Below are positions 61,595 to 64,000 of a DNA stretch of 64,000 nucleotides, piece after piece. A model generated the notes under the pieces. The model saw nothing but the letters and a program-made list of their open reading frames with translations. It ran no database searches and was not told the origin of the DNA. Source of the stretch: Chryseobacterium sp. JM1 (GTDB lineage Bacteria > Bacteroidota > Bacteroidia > Flavobacteriales > Weeksellaceae); the NCBI RefSeq assembly GCF_000737715.1, contig NZ_JPRN01000003.1, positions 372,001-436,000 of the forward strand, written 5' to 3'. Each line of letters starts with the position of its first letter. Position 1 is the first letter of the stretch. The position numbers and the translations under genes are program-made.

Positions 61595-62322
61595 GATTCA
61601 ATTTTTCCTTTTTTCCAGTAGTATGGAATGTTTTTAATGATAAAAGCATTGGCTAAAACAGGGTTTTCCAGTTTAAGCGTGTCTAAAAATCCGAAATGGT
61701 AATCAAGAATTTCTACCGGTGAGGGAGTCCAGTTTTGTCTTACCCCTTCGATGATAAGAACTTTCCGGGTTTCTTCATTGTAGGTAAAAGTAAAAGGCAG
61801 TGGTCCTGCAAACCTTCTTGCTTCTTTCCAGTCTGCAAAAGGAGAATGGGGAGGAAGCGATATATTTTCTTCTGTTTTGCTGATGCTGACTTTAAACCCG
61901 GACTTCACAGACTGTATTTCTTTTACATTTTCTGTTTCCGTCTGCTGAATGTCTGTTGTGGAGTAATTGTAATGAGTGAATACATTACCCATGAATTCCA
62001 TTTTCTTTTTATCTGTTTCAGATTTAAGAATATACAGCCCGCGCAGTTTTTTTCCGGTATTGCTCCTATATCTTACAAATACCCGGTAGCCGATCAGGAA
62101 GAAATCATTTCCCATGAATTTTGGAAAGCCTTTTGGACGTAAATCTTTTGTCTGAACCATGGCTGCTGCTACAAAAGCCCATTGATCCTGAAAAGTATCG
62201 AGTTCCAGACATTCCGGAATAAGATGTTGCAGTTGTTCTTTAGGAACGGCAAAGGTCAGAACAAGAGAACTTTCGAAAAAAGCTTCAACAGCGAACGGAT
62301 GATTTTTTAAAAAGTCAAACAT
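61558..62322 (-). CDS. DUF2071 (YqjF-like) family protein
   Basis: The 254-residue protein matches DUF2071: ALVLTFAVPKEQLQHLIPEC, WAFVAAAMVQTKDLRPKGFP, RVFVRYRSNTGKKLRGLYIL and FTYNEETRKVLIIEGVRQNW. The family is uncharacterised and related to acetoacetate-decarboxylase-like folds. The gene overlaps the DoxX gene by 8 bases and the methyltransferase gene by 37, so translation of the set is coupled. Confidence 0.8.
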   Translation of the reverse strand: MFDFLKNHPFAVEAFFESSLVLTFAVPKEQLQHLIPECLELDTFQDQWAFVAAAMVQTKDLRPKGFPKFMGNDFFLIGYRVFVRYRSNTGKKLRGLYILKSETDKKKMEFMGNVFTHYNYSTTDIQQTETENVKEIQSVKSGFKVSISKTEENISLPPHSPFADWKEARRFAGPLPFTFTYNEETRKVLIIEGVRQNWTPSPVEILDYHFGFLDTLKLENPVLANAFIIKNIPYYWKKGKIESWKQQEDHFRVS

Positions 62323-62701
62323 GATGATTTAGTTTTTTGGGATTCAGATGAAATTCATTAAAATAAATAAGCAGAATAAAGAGGAAGGCAAACAGTGAAT
62401 TGAATCTACCCCAAAGCAGTAAATCCGGAGCCAATATAAATTCAAGCATGTTCATCGCTCCAATAATGGTGATTTGGGCAAGTGCATTAAATCTGGAATT
62501 AATCCCTGTTAATATCCATACCGCCATCACTATTTCTGAACATCCGATCAGAATCGTTAACAGTCTTGAATAATCACCACCTAAAATTCTGGCAACAATT
62601 TCTTCATGACGCGGAACAAAGTTCAATACCTTACAGAAAAGGCCATTGATGATCCAGACTGTGGCAATACCGTAATTGATGGTGTTATAGATGCTTTTCA
62701 T
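62315..62701 (-). CDS. DoxX-like family membrane protein
   Basis: The 128-residue protein has four hydrophobic helices (GIATVWIINGLFCKVLNFVP, LLTILIGCSEIVMAVWILTG, ALAQITIIGAMNMLEFILAP, FNSLFAFLFILLIYFNEFHL) as in DoxX/SURF4-related proteins. The role is unknown. It is the first gene of the four-gene minus-strand operon that runs to 60431. Confidence 0.8.
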   Translation of the reverse strand: MKSIYNTINYGIATVWIINGLFCKVLNFVPRHEEIVARILGGDYSRLLTILIGCSEIVMAVWILTGINSRFNALAQITIIGAMNMLEFILAPDLLLWGRFNSLFAFLFILLIYFNEFHLNPKKLNHHV

Positions 62702-62785
62702 GGGTGAAGAATTGGTCTTATTAATTTCTATTCAAAGATAGAAATATTTTTGAACTTTCAGTAATTATTGAAAATAAAATATAAA

Positions 62786-62817
62786 AAAACAACCCTTTTG
62801 GTGTAAAGAGTTGTTTA
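62786..62817 (-). terminator. terminator of tatC
   Basis: On the minus strand AAACAACTC and GGGTTGTTT flank a short inner stem; a T run follows, 30 bases after the stop. Confidence 0.7.
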
Positions 62818-62847
62818 GTAATGTTTTATATTTTAATTTAAACTGTA

Positions 62848-63672
62848 TTATTGTACAGTTGGTAGATTTGCAGCGTTTTTCTGAACCTTTTTGTAGGTGT
62901 AAGCACACATGATAATACTGAATTCATAAAGAATAAGTAATGGTAAAGCAGCCATGATCATACTTAAAACATCGGCCGGTGTAATAATTGCGGCAACAAC
63001 CATGATCAGTACAATCGCGTGACGACGGTAAGTCTTCATAAACATAGGCGTCAGAATACCAATACTCGTCAGGAAATAGATCAGAATAGGGAAGAGGAAG
63101 ATAACCCCCATACCTAGAATAACCTGTAAAAATAGTGTGGTATAGTCGCTTAAGTCATAAAGCGGAATAATAATATCTGAGATCTTGAAAATAACTCCAA
63201 AATTAACAGCGAACGGAAGGATTAGGAAATAACCGCATAAAACGCCGGTCATAAACAGAATCCATACAGCATTGATAATAAAGATTGAGTTTTTTCTCTC
63301 TTTCGGATGAAGAGCAGGTCCGATAAATCTCCACAGTTCCCATACAATATAAGGAAAAGCTCCTACGATACCTCCGAAAACGGAAACAGCCATCATGACG
63401 TTGAACTGCTGGTAAAGTCTCTGTACACGAACGGGAAACTCTTTCGGAAGGTGAATACTGTCTTCCCCCAAAAGCATCCTTGAAAAGTGGTTGACTACCC
63501 TGAAAGTTGGAAAATCATTTCTTGTCGGTCCAAAAAAGATGTGGTCCATGATCCAGTTGATATTGAATCCTACGGCAAAAGCTACCACTATAATAGCAAT
63601 AATTGAGCGGACAAGATGACCTCTTAATTCTCCAATATGCCCCAGGAAGGACATGTCTTTTTTTTCGTCCAT
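62848..63672 (-). CDS. tatC: Sec-independent protein translocase subunit TatC
   Basis: The 274-residue protein has six membrane helices and the TatC hallmark DEKKDMSFLGHIGELRGHLV at the start, with the conserved FLGHIGELRGHLVRSI loop and later FGGIVGAFPYIVWELWRFIG and PALHPKERKNSIF. It recognises twin-arginine signal peptides and forms the core of the Tat receptor. No tatA or tatB is in the window. It is downstream of the isomerase gene at the right edge, as in related flavobacteria. Confidence 0.94.
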   Translation of the reverse strand: MDEKKDMSFLGHIGELRGHLVRSIIAIIVVAFAVGFNINWIMDHIFFGPTRNDFPTFRVVNHFSRMLLGEDSIHLPKEFPVRVQRLYQQFNVMMAVSVFGGIVGAFPYIVWELWRFIGPALHPKERKNSIFIINAVWILFMTGVLCGYFLILPFAVNFGVIFKISDIIIPLYDLSDYTTLFLQVILGMGVIFLFPILIYFLTSIGILTPMFMKTYRRHAIVLIMVVAAIITPADVLSMIMAALPLLILYEFSIIMCAYTYKKVQKNAANLPTVQ

Positions 63673-63825
63673 ATACTACAGTCTATCTAATAATAGTAAA
63701 CTCGTCAGAGTTAAGCTGTTTAAGTTTGCGAAATTATGAAATAATAATCAGTATTCAGAATTATTGGGAATGATTTTGTGTAAGTTTATAAGGACAATAC
63801 CTTTATGTTTGATTTTCAGAAAAGA

Positions 63826-63858
63826 AACAGACGGTATTTTGAGGAATACCGTCTGTTG
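63826..63858 (-). terminator. bidirectional terminator between kdsD and tatC
   Basis: AACAGACGGTATT and AATACCGTCTGTT are perfect 13-base inverted repeats around a five-base loop, with T-rich ends on both strands; it lies 37 bases after the isomerase stop. Confidence 0.85.
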
Positions 63859-63895
63859 ATTTATTGTTTACAGATGAAGATGACTTTAATTGGAA

Positions 63896-64000
63896 TTAAT
63901 TAATCCCTTCATCAAGCAGCTTATGCAGATCAATGATCCCGAAATATTTTCCGTTTTCTGTGACGATCAACTGGCCGATATTATTTTCTTTCAGAATTTT
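63896..64000 (-). CDS. kdsD: KpsF/GutQ family sugar-phosphate isomerase, C-terminal part
   Basis: The frame is open to the right edge and ends with TAA at 63896-63898. Its last 34 residues read KILKENNIGQLIVTENGKYF then GIIDLHKLLDEGIN. This is the end of a CBS domain, as in arabinose-5-phosphate isomerase (KdsD/KpsF/GutQ) proteins, where the SIS domain would lie upstream outside the window. The enzyme supplies arabinose-5-phosphate for Kdo synthesis. The call rests on the short C-terminus and on the tatC neighbourhood. Confidence 0.65.
   Translation of the reverse strand, partial: KILKENNIGQLIVTENGKYFGIIDLHKLLDEGIN

Overview
The window is a stretch of chromosome from a low-GC member of the Bacteroidota, most probably Chryseobacterium or a close relative in the Weeksellaceae. 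The grounds are: flavobacterial promoters with the -7 box TAnnTTTG before many genes; several GLPGLI-family proteins; a type IX secretion (T9SS) sorting domain; a BlaI/M56 regulator pair; a subclass B1 metallo-beta-lactamase that strongly resembles the Chryseobacterium IND/CGB group; and GG-leader peptides with the KKLSKKxLKxIxGG leader seen in this genus. No phage, insertion sequence, CRISPR array or rRNA was recognised. The identification rests on remembered family features, not on a database search.

Layout. 1-6.8 kb: the tail of a YceI protein, a DUF1294 membrane protein, typA, a GHL10-type lipoprotein, ferritin and ychF. 6.8-8.4 kb: six minus-strand genes for short Cys-rich peptides with a double-glycine leader, one of them only 52 residues long. 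This is the most striking accessory locus. 8.5-15.2 kb: AraC regulator plus SDR oxidoreductase, cardiolipin synthase, an aminotransferase, a palindromic repeat element, a lipoprotein and a DUF2867 protein. 15.2-23.3 kb: two paralogous two-component systems (a periplasmic-propeller LytS-like kinase followed by a LytTR regulator) on the minus strand. Between them lie another GG-leader peptide and an orphan T9SS sorting domain. The downstream kinase carries an in-frame stop. 23.4-32.2 kb: parE, a small membrane protein, parC, rhomboid protease, AraC regulator, SDR and epimerase.

32.3-36.7 kb: minus-strand genes for a DUF4180 protein, serine hydrolase, prmC, yaaA, CPBP protease and a Sua5/YrdC enzyme. 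36.8-37.3 kb: a tandem array of initiator tRNA-Met genes, four complete and one truncated. 37.5-43 kb: a GLPGLI protein, an Ada-type zinc domain, a MocR regulator divergent from a GNAT enzyme, a candidate small RNA, a secreted protein and an ATP-grasp enzyme. 43.3-49.3 kb: a BlaI repressor, an M56 (BlaR1-like) protein, three GLPGLI paralogues and an acetyltransferase. 49.7-55.5 kb: transaldolase, a heptanucleotide tandem repeat, a YdeI-like protein, a TPR protein, PepE, and a PBP4-type carboxypeptidase followed by a histidine kinase. 55.9-64 kb: metallo-beta-lactamase, M61 and M1 peptidases, a four-gene membrane/methyltransferase operon, tatC and the end of a KpsF/GutQ sugar-phosphate isomerase gene.

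How the genes fit together. Most of the window is housekeeping: translation (typA, ychF, prmC, Sua5, tRNA-fMet), chromosome segregation (parE/parC), envelope (cls, PBP4, tatC, kdsD) and proteolysis. The accessory parts are the peptide cluster, the duplicated two-component module with its embedded peptide, the BlaI/M56/GLPGLI block and the beta-lactamase. Many intergenic gaps hold short repeats that recur inside the window: a palindromic element, elements bounded by AACGCAAAG/CTTTGCGTT, and TAGAAGC heptamer tracts.
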